64,000 nucleotides of DNA from JADGQN01 sp035315185 (GCA_035315185.1 DATFYE010000104.1:1-64000); one strand, 5' to 3'. Positions 52,115-61,135 are shown, numbered from the stretch's first letter. Notes: generated by a model from the sequence alone, not told the origin. A program made the numbers and translations.

Positions 52115-52237
52115 TACCGATTCGCCTTCAAGTGTATACCTTCGTTGTCGCTGCGCCACTCTCCTCGACGTACTTTGAGTACGCCTGCGTCGGCTCCTCG
52201 CTGCCGCCTCGGTCTCCACCTTGAATGCAAATCGGTA
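52115..52237 (+). repeat. structured intergenic element, copy 3 (123 bp)
   Basis: Starts immediately after the stop codon of the small gene and ends before a convergent gene. Ends are TACCGATTCGCCTTCAAG and CTTGAATGCAAATCGGTA (16 of 18 pairs); the centre is GTACT-TTG-AGTAC. Compared with copy 2, three terminal pairs change on both arms (A-T to C-G, G-C to C-G, G-C to A-T), and the same two mismatches persist. Confidence 0.85.
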
Positions 52238-52312
52238 TAACCAGGTGCCCTTGTATCTCGGCTTCGCTTTTTGGCTCAATCTGCTCTTTTGTTGTTCGAG
52301 TTTCTGATAGAT

Positions 52313-53770
52313 TTATTCCGAAAAAATCTGGGCCGAAAAGAGGTAGATCTGCGTATCTCTTTCCTTCCAGGCGGTGGAAGGGAGGCCGGCCTTGACACAT
52401 GTCTGATTGAGAAACTCCTCCCGGCCCCAGCTGTTCGACGTTGCTACCTGAGGGAGGAGAAGGCCTGCATTTTCGCCTTTCATTATATAGAGGCCATGCT
52501 GCCCTACCTTGACCTCGGCCGGGTCTCGAACCCTTTTCATCGGACTGAGGACCGATATCTCGATATGGATGTCCTTGAGTTCTGAGAGGTCAACTGCCGG
52601 GAATCGTGGATCATGACTACTCGCGGCTATGGTCATCTCGGACACTGCCATAGCCAAAGGTTGCACAGGTTTGACGTAACCGATGCATCCCCTCAGCATG
52701 CCCTTTTTCTGTAGGGTGACGAAGACGCCCCGCTTCTCCATCAGTTTTTCGGCCGCGACGTCCACGCGGGAACCCCCGTTGCCCATGGCCTGTCCTTCCA
52801 GGGTGCGTCGCGCAATCTGGAGAAGAATCTTCTGTTCTTTATCACTCAAAGTAAACTGCTGGTCTGCAGCATAAAATCCCACAGCTCCATACCCAACCAC
52901 GCGGGCCTTGTCTCCGGTTACGTCACCGGAGTTGGCATACTCCAGGACCTTTACCCTTGCGCCGACATTCTCTGCTACCCTCATAAGCGTTGTGACCGCC
53001 TGAGCGCCGCACAGTTCGCTGGTGCCCAATTCCATGCTTCTCCTGAGGGTTTTGATATCCACAGCCTCAATCTGCTTGAGAGTTGTCCTGTCCATGGCTG
53101 TAGCTTCGTGATACGGGTGGTAGTGGGACATGTCCGACGATGCAATGATGAGGACTCTCCCTGGATTTTGCTCAACACGCGTGGTCAGATAGTCGGCGAG
53201 TGTGCGTAGTTCAGGCCCGCTCAATCTGCCTATGACCAGGGGAACGATCTTGAAGTTTTCCAGAACCCTCTGCAGGAAGGGCAACTGTACTTCGAGAGAA
53301 TGTTCGCGCTCAAACGCGGGGGCTTGGTATCTGATGAAACTGCACTGTTCCATAATTGCGGCTGCTATCTGTTCGTCAATTGGAATTTTGCCCAGTGGTG
53401 TCTCCCAGGCGCCGTACGGGTAAATAGAAATCACCGGATACGACACGTAGTGGCTCGGTCCAAGCAGAAATACTGTCTTGTATGGTTTGCCTGCGATTTG
53501 GCGATAGGCCGCTGCCGCTACCTTGCCCGAGTAATCGTACCCGGCGTGTGGCGCGATCAGGCCGAAGAGCGCTGTGCTGCCCTTCTGCACCCTGCCTTCT
53601 GTTTCCTTCAGCAAGGCGTCGACTTTCTGTTCGAGCAGCTTCTTGTCAGACGGGTAGAACGTACCGGCGACAACCGCCTTGAGAACAGCCGGAGGTTTAG
53701 CCTGAGACCAGGCGCCCGGCACGTAGGAAAAGACGAGCGCGAGTATGAAAAAGAATCTCAGGTGGACCAT
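52313..53770 (-). CDS. exported AmmeMemoRadiSam protein: Memo-AMMECR1 fusion
   Basis: A 485-residue fusion of the AmmeMemoRadiSam B (Memo) and A (AMMECR1) domains. Residues 1-24 form a Sec signal (LRFFFILALVFSYVPGAWSQ). Memo motifs include LIAPHAGYDYSG, LLGPSHY and SSDMSHYHPY; AMMECR1 has LRGCIGYV. Memo proteins resemble non-haem iron dioxygenases. The ATG at 53770 overlaps the radical SAM gene by 13 bp; the 11-residue longer form lacks a signal-like start. Location outside the cytoplasm is inferred. Confidence 0.86.
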   Translation of the reverse strand: MVHLRFFFILALVFSYVPGAWSQAKPPAVLKAVVAGTFYPSDKKLLEQKVDALLKETEGRVQKGSTALFGLIAPHAGYDYSGKVAAAAYRQIAGKPYKTVFLLGPSHYVSYPVISIYPYGAWETPLGKIPIDEQIAAAIMEQCSFIRYQAPAFEREHSLEVQLPFLQRVLENFKIVPLVIGRLSGPELRTLADYLTTRVEQNPGRVLIIASSDMSHYHPYHEATAMDRTTLKQIEAVDIKTLRRSMELGTSELCGAQAVTTLMRVAENVGARVKVLEYANSGDVTGDKARVVGYGAVGFYAADQQFTLSDKEQKILLQIARRTLEGQAMGNGGSRVDVAAEKLMEKRGVFVTLQKKGMLRGCIGYVKPVQPLAMAVSEMTIAASSHDPRFPAVDLSELKDIHIEISVLSPMKRVRDPAEVKVGQHGLYIMKGENAGLLLPQVATSNSWGREEFLNQTCVKAGLPSTAWKERDTQIYLFSAQIFSE

Positions 53771-54867
53771 AGACCTTTTATGCCCGCCCCGCAGAATCTG
53801 CATTTGCCGTTCTTCACCTCATTCGACAAAACGCTGTAGCCGACCCGTTTGATGATCAGCTTTTTACAACCTGGACAATACGTGCTTTCACCAGGACTGC
53901 CTGGTACATTTCCAGTATACGCATAATGCAGTCCCGTCTTCAAGGCAATATCTCTCGCCCGCTCAATGGTCGACACAGGTGTCGGCGCAATATTTGTCAT
54001 CTTGTACATGGGAAAGAAGCGTGAAAAATGGACGGGCACGTCGGGTCCGAGGTTCGTCTTTATCCACGTGCACATCTCTGCAATCATGACCGGGTCGTCG
54101 TTCTGCCCCGGGATGATCAGATTCGTGATCTCAAGCCATACCCCTCGCTCCTTCAACGTCTTGATGGTTTCAAGCACGGGTTTCAGATCCGCTTCACAGA
54201 GCTTGCTGTAAAAGGCCTGACTGAATCCCTTCAAATCAATGTCCGCTGCGTCGAGGTAGTTGCACAGCTGCTTTAGCGGCTCCTGATTGATAAAGCCATT
54301 GGAGTGGTACGCGGTAAGGATACCTTTCTTCTTAGCAAGCATGGCCACGTCCAGCATGTACTCGTAGAAATTCGTTGGCTCAGTATAGGTGTGGGCGATG
54401 CTCTCGCAGCGAGAATTCAGCGCTGCCTCGACAACTGCTTGTGGCGGGAGCTGCTCGTTCGCGGTGTCAAGCGGAGAGACCTGAGAAATCTGCCAGTTCT
54501 GACAGAACTTGCAGCGCAGATTGCAGCCGGCGCTTGCAATAGAGAATGAACTGCTCATCGGCCGCACGTGGTAAAAAGGCTTTTTCTCGATTGGATCGAT
54601 ATGGACCGCGCAGGGCAAAGCGTAGCCAAGCGCAAAGAGCGTTCCCTTGCTGTTTTTCCGTGCCCTGCAGAAGCCCAACTCGCCGTCAGGTATCGTGCAT
54701 TCCCTCGGGCAGAGGGAACAACTCACGCCGTTCTTCGGCGCGCCCAGTTTTCGGTAAAACCTGGCTTCCTTGGTAAAGCCCCCCTGCTGCGGCAAATCCT
54801 TGGCTTCCAGCTTGAGGGCGAGAGGGGCGAGACAGATGGTCTTGAGGAAATGGCGCCGGTTGATCAT
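53758..54867 (-). CDS. AmmeMemoRadiSam-system radical SAM enzyme with Tat-like signal
   Basis: A 369-residue radical SAM protein. The N-terminal motif CSLCPRECTIPDGELGFC (residues 50-67) is diagnostic for this family. The cluster motif is CNLRCKFC (Cys115, 119, 122). A C-terminal pair of Cys-x2-Cys motifs (YCPGCKK, CRFCG) forms a rubredoxin-like ribbon. The extreme N-terminus NRRHFLKTICLAPLALKL fits the twin-arginine motif, so export of a folded iron-sulfur enzyme is possible. It overlaps the Memo-AMMECR1 gene and is 7 bp after the membrane gene. Confidence 0.88.
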   Translation of the reverse strand: MINRRHFLKTICLAPLALKLEAKDLPQQGGFTKEARFYRKLGAPKNGVSCSLCPRECTIPDGELGFCRARKNSKGTLFALGYALPCAVHIDPIEKKPFYHVRPMSSSFSIASAGCNLRCKFCQNWQISQVSPLDTANEQLPPQAVVEAALNSRCESIAHTYTEPTNFYEYMLDVAMLAKKKGILTAYHSNGFINQEPLKQLCNYLDAADIDLKGFSQAFYSKLCEADLKPVLETIKTLKERGVWLEITNLIIPGQNDDPVMIAEMCTWIKTNLGPDVPVHFSRFFPMYKMTNIAPTPVSTIERARDIALKTGLHYAYTGNVPGSPGESTYCPGCKKLIIKRVGYSVLSNEVKNGKCRFCGAGIKGLWST

Positions 54868-54874
54868 GCTTAAA

Positions 54875-57136
54875 CTAAATTATTATACCTCGCTTCCCTT
54901 GCAGGAGCAAAAAAGTCAAACTGCATGTCTTAAGGAAAGCAACGAGGAGAAGCGTGCTGAAAAGCCCGAGAAGCGGGAAGAGCAGAAAACCCGTAAGAAG
55001 ACCGCCAACACAGCCTCCCGTGAGGTCTGCGGCATAGAGTATACCCACTCTCCTTTCGAGAGAGGCGGATTGATAGAGGCCTGTGGCCAGAGGGAACTCC
55101 ATGCCGATGAAAATTCCCGAAGCGAATAAGAGCAGAAGAAAAAGGAAGTGCAGTGTGAGCGGTCGTGAAAGGACAAGTGAGTCGAGAAGAGAAAAAACGG
55201 CTGTCAACACCAGGGTAAAAAGTATAAGGCTGACCTCGGTGGATAGAAACAGAGAATACGCCGATCGCCACTCCCTTAGACGCCCCGCTACGAATATGCT
55301 GCCTGCCGCTATGCCGGCCATGAAGGCAGTGATGAGCAGGGCTATCTCGTAAAACACGTAGCCATATACCACTTGGAAGCCAAAGATGAGCGTCAACTCA
55401 ATGGCCATGCCGGCTAACCCTGTCGTGGCTATGGCGAACGGTAGCGAAACCCTCCCCCATCGTTTTCCAAGCAGCAGAATCACAAAGAAGAGAAGGAAGA
55501 CGAAAGACACAGCCTTCGGGAACGTGACCTTTTGTGCCCAGACAAACAGGGGCTTAAGTGATGGTGCGAGCATCAGGTTCTCGTAAGCTATCTCGTAGAA
55601 GACTCCCGAGGGGCGAAAATCAAGGTTACTCAGGGCTGCCACGTTATCCAGTGTACTGAAAAACCAGTCCCGTTTTCTCTGTTGGAAACGGTCCACAAGA
55701 TGCGCATAGGTAATGAGATTCGTGGTGACGTGAGCCGCTTTCAGCCTTTCATGGATCATCTCCGGTGTGACTTTAGATAGTTCCGCAGATGATGAGGCCA
55801 GAAAGATGTTGGTGTCGCCCGGCACCACGTGCTGGTAAGGAAACACCGCTCTCAGCGAACGGAGCACCGACTCATTGATGGCCTTCAATTCGGGGCTGTA
55901 GTAGGCGAGGGATCCGGGCAACGTCAGTACGAAAATACCTCCGTTCATGAGGATACGCCGCACAAGCGCAAAAGACTCTTGCGTGAAGAAACGGTTTTGC
56001 TGCAGGTTCGAAGGCGAGGCCACGCTGAGCAGCACAGCATCGTACCGGGAATCTGTCGCACGTATGAATTGTCTTCCATCCAGGTAGTGCGGGTGCACCC
56101 TGGAATCGGTCAATTCACTTTGAGTCAGTGGAGTCTGGAAGCGCCTGATTGCCTCTAGCATTGCCGGGTCTAATTCCACGTAATCTATCTGTTTGACCGA
56201 CGGGTACTTGAGGGCTTCATGGATGGCTCCGCCGGCTCCCCCTCCAAGGAAGAGAATTTTCTCGGGATAAGGGAGTACAGCCAAAGAAAAATGCACAAAC
56301 TCTTCGACCGATACAATGTCGGGAACAGGGGTCGTGACCGCAGGCAGTCCGTTGGTAAAAAAGGTGTACTGATCCTCGGTTTTAATGACCGCTATGTTCT
56401 GGTAGAAAGAATTCTCGTAGTAGACGAGGTTGCGCCCGGCGAAGACTTTCTCGACTGAGACGGTGTGCAGAGCATCTGCACCTCTTATGAGGGCAAGGGC
56501 TGGCAAGATCACGAAAAGCGCGACTGTCAATACGTAAGTAGGAGTCGCTTTGCCTGCGTGAGAGCGCGCGAGCAGCAGGATGCAACAGATGCCGTTTAGA
56601 AGGCAGAGCCCGAACCCTATCTGAAAGGCGTGAAGGTGCGGTATGCACAGATAGCTGACAACAATGCCACCTGCAATGGTGCCGAGGGTTTCATAAAAAT
56701 AGACTTTGCCGGCGGGCGAGTGGGCTTTGGGCTCTTTGCGGGCGTATAATGCACATGCCAGCGAAAAGAGAAAGCCGTGCAGAAAGCCCGTGGGCAAGAG
56801 GAGACTGAAAGAAGCATAGAGGACGGTAGTGATGCCAACTGCAATCTCTGCGGGTATGCCGACGAGAGGCTTAAAGACGCGGGTAGCGTATATAGTCACA
56901 GGAAACGCCGCTGAGAAAAGGAGCGTGGCCCATGTGTATAGTTTCGCGTCGACAATTCTTCTTTCGGCCCACACACCTGCAATGAAAGCTCCCAGGGCTT
57001 CTGAGACTACCCACGCACTGATAACGAGGCAGAGGGAGAGTTCATTACCCGAGAAAAGAATGAGCATCTCGCGCAGAAGCAATGTCTGGGCAACGATGCC
57101 GCCCAATCCGAGCACGAGCAGCACGACGACGAGCAT
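54875..57136 (-). CDS. membrane protein with spermidine-synthase-like methyltransferase-fold domain
   Basis: A 753-residue protein. About six membrane helices (residues 1-220) precede a soluble aminopropyltransferase-like domain (about 230-490, with ILFLGGGAGGAIHEAL and IDYVELDPAMLEAIRRF), and further helices follow. The first helical block resembles MFS transporters, as in fused MFS/spermidine synthase proteins of unknown role. The catalytic Asp expected in aminopropyltransferases is probably the second Asp region (YDAVLLSVASP), where the usual DxxD is not intact, so polyamine synthesis is doubtful. It is first in the AmmeMemoRadiSam operon. Confidence 0.8.
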   Translation of the reverse strand: MLVVVLLVLGLGGIVAQTLLLREMLILFSGNELSLCLVISAWVVSEALGAFIAGVWAERRIVDAKLYTWATLLFSAAFPVTIYATRVFKPLVGIPAEIAVGITTVLYASFSLLLPTGFLHGFLFSLACALYARKEPKAHSPAGKVYFYETLGTIAGGIVVSYLCIPHLHAFQIGFGLCLLNGICCILLLARSHAGKATPTYVLTVALFVILPALALIRGADALHTVSVEKVFAGRNLVYYENSFYQNIAVIKTEDQYTFFTNGLPAVTTPVPDIVSVEEFVHFSLAVLPYPEKILFLGGGAGGAIHEALKYPSVKQIDYVELDPAMLEAIRRFQTPLTQSELTDSRVHPHYLDGRQFIRATDSRYDAVLLSVASPSNLQQNRFFTQESFALVRRILMNGGIFVLTLPGSLAYYSPELKAINESVLRSLRAVFPYQHVVPGDTNIFLASSSAELSKVTPEMIHERLKAAHVTTNLITYAHLVDRFQQRKRDWFFSTLDNVAALSNLDFRPSGVFYEIAYENLMLAPSLKPLFVWAQKVTFPKAVSFVFLLFFVILLLGKRWGRVSLPFAIATTGLAGMAIELTLIFGFQVVYGYVFYEIALLITAFMAGIAAGSIFVAGRLREWRSAYSLFLSTEVSLILFTLVLTAVFSLLDSLVLSRPLTLHFLFLLLLFASGIFIGMEFPLATGLYQSASLERRVGILYAADLTGGCVGGLLTGFLLFPLLGLFSTLLLVAFLKTCSLTFLLLQGKRGIII

Positions 57137-57142
57137 GCGATA

Positions 57143-57172
57143 ATATTAGCACGAACGCGTACCTTGTCCCAA
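57143..57172 (-). promoter_or_regulatory. promoter of the AmmeMemoRadiSam operon, close to the start codon
   Basis: On the minus strand TTGGGA (57167-57172), an 18 bp spacer and TAATAT (57143-57148). The ATG at 57136 begins six bases after the -10 box, and no ribosome binding site is present, so a leaderless mRNA is possible. Confidence 0.45.
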
Positions 57173-57316
57173 GGAGGCAGTGAGGCACGTGTGTATGGTG
57201 ATTGCGCTTCGGAGCGTTTGTCATGAGGGGCGAGGAGGCTTGTTCTTGACATCACCAACGTGGTAATATGCATGGACCGCGCTACACGAAAGAGCTTGCA
57301 TCAAGGAGACGTCACC

Positions 57317-59476
57317 ATGCATCCTGAGTACGAATACCGCTATGATGGGCACCAAGGCAAAGTGCCGGGTGCACAGACTGGCATCGAAATTCGGAAAACC
57401 ATCTGTTCGATCTGCAACCCTCTTTCACACTGCGGAGTCGATGCGTACGTGAAGGATGGAGTGGTGGTTAAAGTTGAAGGGAGCAAGGAGAACCCCCACA
57501 GCGGTGGCACGCTGTGCTCCAAAGGCAATGCCAACAGGCAGTATATCTACCACAAGGACCGGATACGCACGCCACTGGTCAGAAAAGGTGATAGAGAATC
57601 CGGCCACTTCATACCTATATCATGGAACGATGCGCTTGACCTCATCGCGAAGCGCTTTCTCAAGATCAAGGAAGAATCTGGCCCTGAATCAGTTGTCTTT
57701 TACGCGGGCTTCCCTAAATGGATGAGACCCTTTCTGAAGCGTCTTGCCCACAGCTTCGGCTCGCCTAACTATTGCACGGAGTCGAGCACCTGCTTCAGGG
57801 CCAGCTTCATGGGGGCTGCCCTGAATTACGGAGCCATGGGCCCGGGCGATGTTGCGCGGTCCAAATGTCTTCTTGTCTGGAGTTCGAACCCGTTCTATTC
57901 GAATACGAACCTTGCAAGGGGCATCCTCGATGCCCGCGAGAGAGGGCTCAAAATCATCGACGTGGGGCCCCTAATCACACCTCTCACGGCCCACGCAGAC
58001 ATACATCTGCGCATCCGACCAGGCACCTCAGGCGCGCTCGCGTTGAGTATAGCCAATGTGATCATCGAGGAAGGCCTGTATGATCACGACTTCGTCCAGA
58101 ACTATACGCTCGGCTTTGAGGAGTACCGCGAGTATGTGGCTCAGTTTACGCCCGGCGTGGCAGAGGAGATCACTGGGGTTCCCGCGGCCAAGATCATTGA
58201 GGCCGCGCGCCTCTACGCGACAACAAAGCCTGCCTGCATGATGACGAGCGCGAGTCCCACGACCCACCATACCAACGGCCTTCAGAACCACCGCGCCATT
58301 GTTGCGCTCGTCGGGCTCACCGGCAACTACGACGTGGCTGGGGGAAACCTGGTTGTGCCTCCGGCCTATCTTTACCAGCAAAGTCCGGGACTCGTGACTA
58401 GGGAGCCCGAGTTTGAGCAATCCCGGAAGTGGGAGCAGATGGCGCCCCGTATCGGACAGGCTCAACATCCGGCGTGGTGCAGGCTGGTGCCTGAAGCCCA
58501 GGCCATGCAGCTCCCCTTTGATATCCAGAGCGGCAAGCCTTACCCGATCCGTGCCATGCTCGGCTTCGGCCTCAACTATCGGATGTGGCCAGGGCAGGAT
58601 TTCATGGAGGCTAGCCTTAAGAAGCTCGACTTCCTCGTGGATGTCGATATTTTCATGACAGATACGGCAAAGCTCGCCGATGTCGTGCTTCCGGCGTGTA
58701 CGTCTTTTGAGAGGAGCGAGCTGAAGTTCTATCCCCAGCAGTACGTCATATGGACGAAGCCGGTGATCAGGCCTCTGTGGGAATCGCGCTCTGACGCGGA
58801 GATTATCTTCGACCTGGCGCGTCGACTGGTGCCGGACGATGGACTCATGCAGAAGGGCTATGAAGCCTGCATCGACTGGATGCTTGAGCCCACGAAACTG
58901 ACCCTCGAGGAGTTAAAGAAGCATCCGGCCGGATATACGGTCACGGGCGCGAAGGCGCCTCCCTTTCAGAAGTACAAGAAGAATGGTTTCGCCACGCCTT
59001 CAAAAAAGATGGAGTTCACATCCACAATCCTGGCAGAAACAGGATACGATCCCCTTCCCATTTACAAAGAGCCGAAGCTGAGCCCGCGATCGGCCCCTGA
59101 AGTGGCAAAAGAGTTCCCTCTGATTCTCACCACAGGCTCACGGCTTCCGATGTTTATTCACTCGAGAACCTTCCGCCTCGATTGGACGCGGAGCCTTCGA
59201 CCGGATCCGCTGTTAGACATGAACCCCAAAGATGCGCACGAGAGAGGTATCGCCCAAGAAGACTGGGTCAGGCTCTCGACACCGCGAAACTCCATAAAGG
59301 TGAAGGCGAATCTCACGGAGATCGTCCCTCCGGGCGTGGTCAGCATGTACCATGATTATCCTGAGGCGAGCGTCAACCTGCTCGTGGAGCCGGATTACCG
59401 TGATCCCATCTCCGGGTTCCCGGGATTTAAGTCGCTTCTGTGTGAAGTGAAAAAACTTATGGAAGGAAACGTATGA
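57317..59476 (+). CDS. molybdopterin/tungstopterin oxidoreductase with N-terminal [4Fe-4S] motif
   Basis: A 719-residue DMSO-reductase-family enzyme. The cluster cysteines are Cys30, 33, 39 and 67 (CSICNPLSHC and LCSKG), with a five-residue gap before the third where three is more common. Cys159 in ESSTCFRAS is the probable metal ligand, as in acetylene hydratase and polysulfide/thiosulfate reductases. It has no Tat signal. The ATG at 57317 follows AAGGAG; earlier starts were rejected. The next gene, overlapping by 4 bp, is a four-cluster ferredoxin subunit. A redox role in aromatic or sulfur metabolism is possible. Confidence 0.85.
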   Translation: MHPEYEYRYDGHQGKVPGAQTGIEIRKTICSICNPLSHCGVDAYVKDGVVVKVEGSKENPHSGGTLCSKGNANRQYIYHKDRIRTPLVRKGDRESGHFIPISWNDALDLIAKRFLKIKEESGPESVVFYAGFPKWMRPFLKRLAHSFGSPNYCTESSTCFRASFMGAALNYGAMGPGDVARSKCLLVWSSNPFYSNTNLARGILDARERGLKIIDVGPLITPLTAHADIHLRIRPGTSGALALSIANVIIEEGLYDHDFVQNYTLGFEEYREYVAQFTPGVAEEITGVPAAKIIEAARLYATTKPACMMTSASPTTHHTNGLQNHRAIVALVGLTGNYDVAGGNLVVPPAYLYQQSPGLVTREPEFEQSRKWEQMAPRIGQAQHPAWCRLVPEAQAMQLPFDIQSGKPYPIRAMLGFGLNYRMWPGQDFMEASLKKLDFLVDVDIFMTDTAKLADVVLPACTSFERSELKFYPQQYVIWTKPVIRPLWESRSDAEIIFDLARRLVPDDGLMQKGYEACIDWMLEPTKLTLEELKKHPAGYTVTGAKAPPFQKYKKNGFATPSKKMEFTSTILAETGYDPLPIYKEPKLSPRSAPEVAKEFPLILTTGSRLPMFIHSRTFRLDWTRSLRPDPLLDMNPKDAHERGIAQEDWVRLSTPRNSIKVKANLTEIVPPGVVSMYHDYPEASVNLLVEPDYRDPISGFPGFKSLLCEVKKLMEGNV

Positions 59477-60021
59477 ACACACCACAGCTCGGATTTTCAT
59501 TCGATCTCTCCCGCTGCAGCGGCTGTATGGCCTGCATGTCCGCCTGCTTTGATCAGAACGATATGCCAGGCAACGGCTCTACTTTCAGGCATGTAAGCAG
59601 GATAGAGACCGGGACCTATCCTTCTGTCAGTATCAGATATGTGTCCCTGGCCTGCATGCACTGCGGGGATGCGCCCTGCGTTGCGGTCTGTCCGAACCGG
59701 GCGCTTTCGAAAAGACCGGACAACGGCATCGTAGAAGTAAACAAGGACCTCTGCATAGGATGCCATGCCTGTGCTACTGCCTGTCCATTCGGTGCGCCCC
59801 AGTTTCCTGAAGGGAGCTTCATGCGGAAGTGCGATTTCTGCGTGGCCAGGGTTACGCAGGGTCTCGAGCCTGCGTGTGCGCGTACCTGCCCGACCAAAGC
59901 ATTAGGGTTCGGGCCGATCGAAAAGCTGACCGAGGATAAGGCTAAAGCGGCCTCCGTCAAGATTGTATCGTCGTTTAATCCCAACCTCGCTGCACTTGGT
60001 GTAGGACTCACCAAGCCATAG
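59473..60021 (+). CDS. four-cluster ferredoxin subunit of the Mo/W oxidoreductase
   Basis: A 182-residue protein with cysteine sets for four [4Fe-4S] clusters (CSGCMACMSAC at 15-25, CMHCGDAPCVAVCP, CIGCHACATACP, CDFC and CARTCP). This matches DmsB/PsrB-type electron-transfer subunits. It lacks a membrane anchor, and no membrane subunit follows, so the complex is probably soluble. Its ATG overlaps the large-subunit stop (ATGA). Confidence 0.92.
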   Translation: MNTPQLGFSFDLSRCSGCMACMSACFDQNDMPGNGSTFRHVSRIETGTYPSVSIRYVSLACMHCGDAPCVAVCPNRALSKRPDNGIVEVNKDLCIGCHACATACPFGAPQFPEGSFMRKCDFCVARVTQGLEPACARTCPTKALGFGPIEKLTEDKAKAASVKIVSSFNPNLAALGVGLTKP

Positions 60022-60104
60022 GAGTCGTGTACAATCTGAAATAGGTACGCCTTCTTGTCTTAAAACAGACAACTGATCGTGAATTTTTCTTGGAAGGCGC
60101 AAAA

Positions 60105-60551
60105 ATGAAAATCGGCTTCAATCTTAATCCCATAGGGTATGTGAAGAACGACGTGCACGATGTGAGATTCAGGGGCTGGAAGAACCTTGTTTCACGCGTC
60201 GTGGTTGACGACACGTACGTTGAAGCGCTGGATGGCCTCGAAGAATTTTCTCATCTGTTCGTAATCTCTCGGCTGCACCTGCCGGGAAAGCTCCTTCTAA
60301 AGCGACATCCGAGGGACCGAAAGGGTCTCCCTGTGGTAGGCATATTCGCAACGCGATCTCAAATGAGGCCGAATCGGCTCGGTCTCCACCTGGTGCAGTT
60401 GCTGGAGAAACGGGAGAAAGAGCTCCTGGTACAAGGCCTCGATGCTGTGGACGGTACTCCTCTCATTGATATCAAACCGTATATTCCGGAGCAGGATGCG
60501 GTTACGAGTGCGAGGGTTCCAGGCTGGGTTCACAAGCTTCACGAAAGATGA
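60105..60551 (+). CDS. tRNA m6t6A37 methyltransferase family protein (TrmO/TsaA)
   Basis: A 148-residue protein of the TrmO/YaeB family, which N6-methylates t6A37 in tRNA-Thr in Escherichia coli. LNPIGYVKNDV, LEEFSHLFVISRLH and FATRSQMRPNRLGLHLVQLL carry the family signature, and DGTPLIDIKPYIP closes it. It lacks the C-terminal extension of the E. coli protein and resembles shorter archaeal and deltaproteobacterial forms. GGAAGG precedes the ATG. Short forms may act on other targets. Confidence 0.86.
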   Translation: MKIGFNLNPIGYVKNDVHDVRFRGWKNLVSRVVVDDTYVEALDGLEEFSHLFVISRLHLPGKLLLKRHPRDRKGLPVVGIFATRSQMRPNRLGLHLVQLLEKREKELLVQGLDAVDGTPLIDIKPYIPEQDAVTSARVPGWVHKLHER

Positions 60552-60595
60552 GGTTTCTTTGCATCATCGCGTCCTCTTCTATAATGGAGGCAGTC

Positions 60596-61135
60596 ATGTT
60601 TTACAGTTTTGACGGAAGAACGCCGTCTATCGGCAACGACACTTACGTGAGTGAAACGGCCCAGGTGATCGGGGACGTCAGAATAGGTAACAACTGTTAC
60701 GTCGGCCACGGGGCGATCCTCCGGGGCGACTATGGCACTATCGACATTGGCAATGAATCTGTGATAGAGGAAGGCGTCGTGATTCATGCGCCGCCCGACG
60801 AGCAATGCACGATAGGCAACAGGGTGGTTGTGGGTCACGGAGCGATTGTCCATGCACAGTCAATCGGTGATTCGGCCATGATTGGGATGGGTGCGATCTT
60901 GAGCATCAGGTCCGCAATAGGCAGGCAGTCGATTGTGGCGGAAGGTGCTGTAGTAAAACAGGGGCAGAAGGTGCCCGCTTCCGTGGTCATGGCGGGCAAT
61001 CCCTCGCGAAAGGTGCGGGAGATTACGAAGGATGACACGGATCGCCAGGATTATAGCATCGATCTCTACGCCAATCTGGCGAGGAAGTACTTGAAGGTCG
61101 GTATGAAAAAAGTGAGCGTGCCTGCTAAAAAGTGA
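60596..61135 (+). CDS. gamma-type carbonic anhydrase family protein
   Basis: A 179-residue left-handed beta-helix protein with hexapeptide repeats (IGDVRIGNNCYVG). The zinc ligands His64, His81 and His86 are in VVIHA and GHGAIVHA, so it may be active; the Glu and Arg positions of Cam-type enzymes are partly present (RGDYG). It ends with a helical tail. The ATG at 60596 follows GGAGG; an in-frame ATG 12 bases earlier sits on that site and was rejected. CO2 hydration would support carboxylation in an anaerobe. Confidence 0.88.
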   Translation: MFYSFDGRTPSIGNDTYVSETAQVIGDVRIGNNCYVGHGAILRGDYGTIDIGNESVIEEGVVIHAPPDEQCTIGNRVVVGHGAIVHAQSIGDSAMIGMGAILSIRSAIGRQSIVAEGAVVKQGQKVPASVVMAGNPSRKVREITKDDTDRQDYSIDLYANLARKYLKVGMKKVSVPAKK

